A stretch of 64,000 nt of DNA from Isosphaeraceae bacterium (GTDB lineage: Bacteria > Planctomycetota > Planctomycetia > Isosphaerales > Isosphaeraceae). This document shows positions 63,382 through 64,000 of this stretch, in pieces (within the stretch, counting starts at the first letter, position 1; the number at the start of each line of letters is the position of its first letter). The translations under genes and the position numbers were made by a program. The stretch covers positions 4,544,859 through 4,608,858 of the forward strand of contig BPJS01000001.1 in assembly GCA_026004735.1 (NCBI GenBank), written 5' to 3'. The notes beneath the pieces are model-generated. The model saw only the letters and a list, made by a program, of their open reading frames with translations. It ran no database searches and was not told the origin of the DNA.

Positions 63382-63395
63382 GTTTCACGTGAAAC
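63382..63395. promoter_or_regulatory. parS site 1
   Basis: GTTTCACGTGAAAC, a perfect palindrome identical to the core of the bacterial parS consensus TGTTTCACGTGAAACA. ParB should nucleate here; the parA gene begins 300 bases to the right. Confidence 0.93.
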
Positions 63396-63443
63396 CTTCC
63401 GAGATTCTGGAGCCTGCCTTCGGCGGTGGCCGACGGGTGCCCC

Positions 63444-63457
63444 GTTTCACGTGAAAC
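63444..63457. promoter_or_regulatory. parS site 2
   Basis: A second perfect GTTTCACGTGAAAC, 62 bases from the first (start to start). Two closely spaced sites near parA are typical of origin-proximal segregation loci. Confidence 0.93.
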
Positions 63458-63697
63458 GTCCCGGGGCCGGGGCGGGCTTTAGTCCGTGGTCTGGACAGCC
63501 GATGACACAGTGGTAGAGTCTGGCTGATTCGGGTGGAACCCGAAACACGTGGCGGGTGGGGCAGCGTCGACCGGTTGGGATGGTGGTGACGGGCAGGAGG
63601 ACGGCATCCCGCGTCTGGGGTCTGGGTCCAGCTCGTCGCGATCGGGTCGGTCGCGTCGTTCTGCCGCGCCGGTAGAGGACATGAGGTCCAGACGGCC

Positions 63698-64000
63698 GTG
63701 GCCAAGATCATCAGCGTGGCCAATCAGAAGGGTGGCGTCGGCAAGACGACGACCGCTATCAATCTTGCGGCCGGCCTGGCCAAGGCGGGCCGCTCGGCGC
63801 TGGTTGTCGATGTGGACCCCCAGTGCAACGCGACCAGCGGTCTCGGCGTGGAGCCAGCGCCGCGGCATCCGCTCTTGGCGGGCCGGCCATTGGCCGAGTC
63901 GATCGTCGAGACGGCGCAGGCTGGTCTGAGCGTCTTGCCCGGTTCGCAGAGCCTGGCTGACGCCGATGCCCTGTCGGCCTCGAATCGCCAACGAGCGGCC
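63698..64000 (+). CDS. parA: ParA/Soj chromosome partitioning ATPase (partial, N-terminal)
   Basis: GTG 63698 begins [20 protein letters not shown], the deviant Walker A (KGGVGKTTT) of ParA/Soj, followed by [20 protein letters not shown] (Walker A') and QCNATSGLG. The frame runs off the window after about 101 codons. ParA works with ParB bound at the parS sites just upstream to segregate origins. ParB is expected beyond the right edge. GTG was chosen because no in-frame ATG precedes it. Confidence 0.95.
   Translation, partial: MAKIISVANQKGGVGKTTTAINLAAGLAKAGRSALVVDVDPQCNATSGLGVEPAPRHPLLAGRPLAESIVETAQAGLSVLPGSQSLADADALSASNRQRAA

Larger units (their letters stand above)
63189..63697. other. 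Intergenic, 509 bases, with two parS sites
   Basis: Between pncB and parA. Holds two 14-base parS palindromes (listed separately). No TTATCCACA-type DnaA box was found by eye. GAGG at 63683-63686 may be the parA ribosome site. The remaining sequence has no recognised gene. Confidence 0.6.

Noticed and set aside
63189..63697. Replication origin directly at the parS region
   Set aside because: No DnaA boxes or AT-rich unwinding element were seen, so the origin itself cannot be placed here from sequence reading alone.

Overview
The window reads as chromosomal DNA of a GC-rich planctomycete, probably of the Isosphaera/Gemmata type. That placement is an inference from several signs: a twin-arginine oxidoreductase of the Gfo/Idh/MocA type, a secreted sulfatase, a planctomycete-like ECF sigma factor, many exported proteins without close relatives, and widely scattered housekeeping genes. 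GC is high throughout, so most real genes carry long antisense open frames, which I left out. No rRNA, CRISPR array or insertion sequence was seen. One tRNA, tRNA-Glu(UUC), is present.

Layout. 1-3.1 kb: tail of pckA, then a glycosyltransferase cluster. 3.5-10.5 kb: cofactor and central metabolism (ribBA, hemB, galK, metK) with an exported MsrB coupled to a kinase-like protein that lacks key catalytic residues. 11-20.5 kb: a DUF1579 protein, a MazG-like protein, a membrane protein with an ABC ATPase, nadC-birA, and HEAT/TPR proteins. 20.6-26.9 kb (minus strand): a three-gene signalling operon (DRG/Obg-like GTPase, degenerate receiver with an RsbW-like ATPase, receiver with histidine kinase) and a tandem pair of related exported proteins. 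27.2-32.3 kb: a sigma factor with an HTH-rich N-terminal half, a DUF72 protein, a glyoxalase-fold protein and a sulfatase. 32.7-35.6 kb: a dead Uma2 gene, uvrB and a coupled helix-hairpin-helix protein. 36-41.1 kb: a phosphoribosyltransferase-hydrolase fusion, then a tight oxidoreductase/membrane protein/queuosine-precursor transporter/zinc ribbon/RluA operon. 41.3-45.1 kb: an HTTM membrane pair and two unusual lipoproteins, each followed by a strong terminator. 45.4-50.4 kb: an exported methyltransferase, a low-GC cyclotransferase, an inositol-phosphatase-family protein, an ECF sigma factor, csrA and a DJ-1/PfpI protein. 50.6-57 kb: tRNA-Glu, an SDF symporter, an HDAC-like amidohydrolase, dnaA and a hybrid histidine kinase. 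57.4-64 kb: rhaB, a frameshifted cyanophycinase, a GT39-like membrane protein, pncB, then two perfect parS palindromes and the start of parA.

How the genes fit together. The parS pair beside parA, with dnaA about 9 kb away, suggests the right end lies in or near the origin-proximal segregation region. NAD metabolism is represented twice (nadC and pncB). Regulation is rich: two sigma factors, CsrA, two histidine kinases, a degenerate receiver and a pseudokinase. The most promising uncharacterised material is the GTPase/pseudoreceiver/kinase operon, the HTH-sigma fusion, the MsrB-pseudokinase couple and the Cys/Tyr/Gly repeat lipoprotein.
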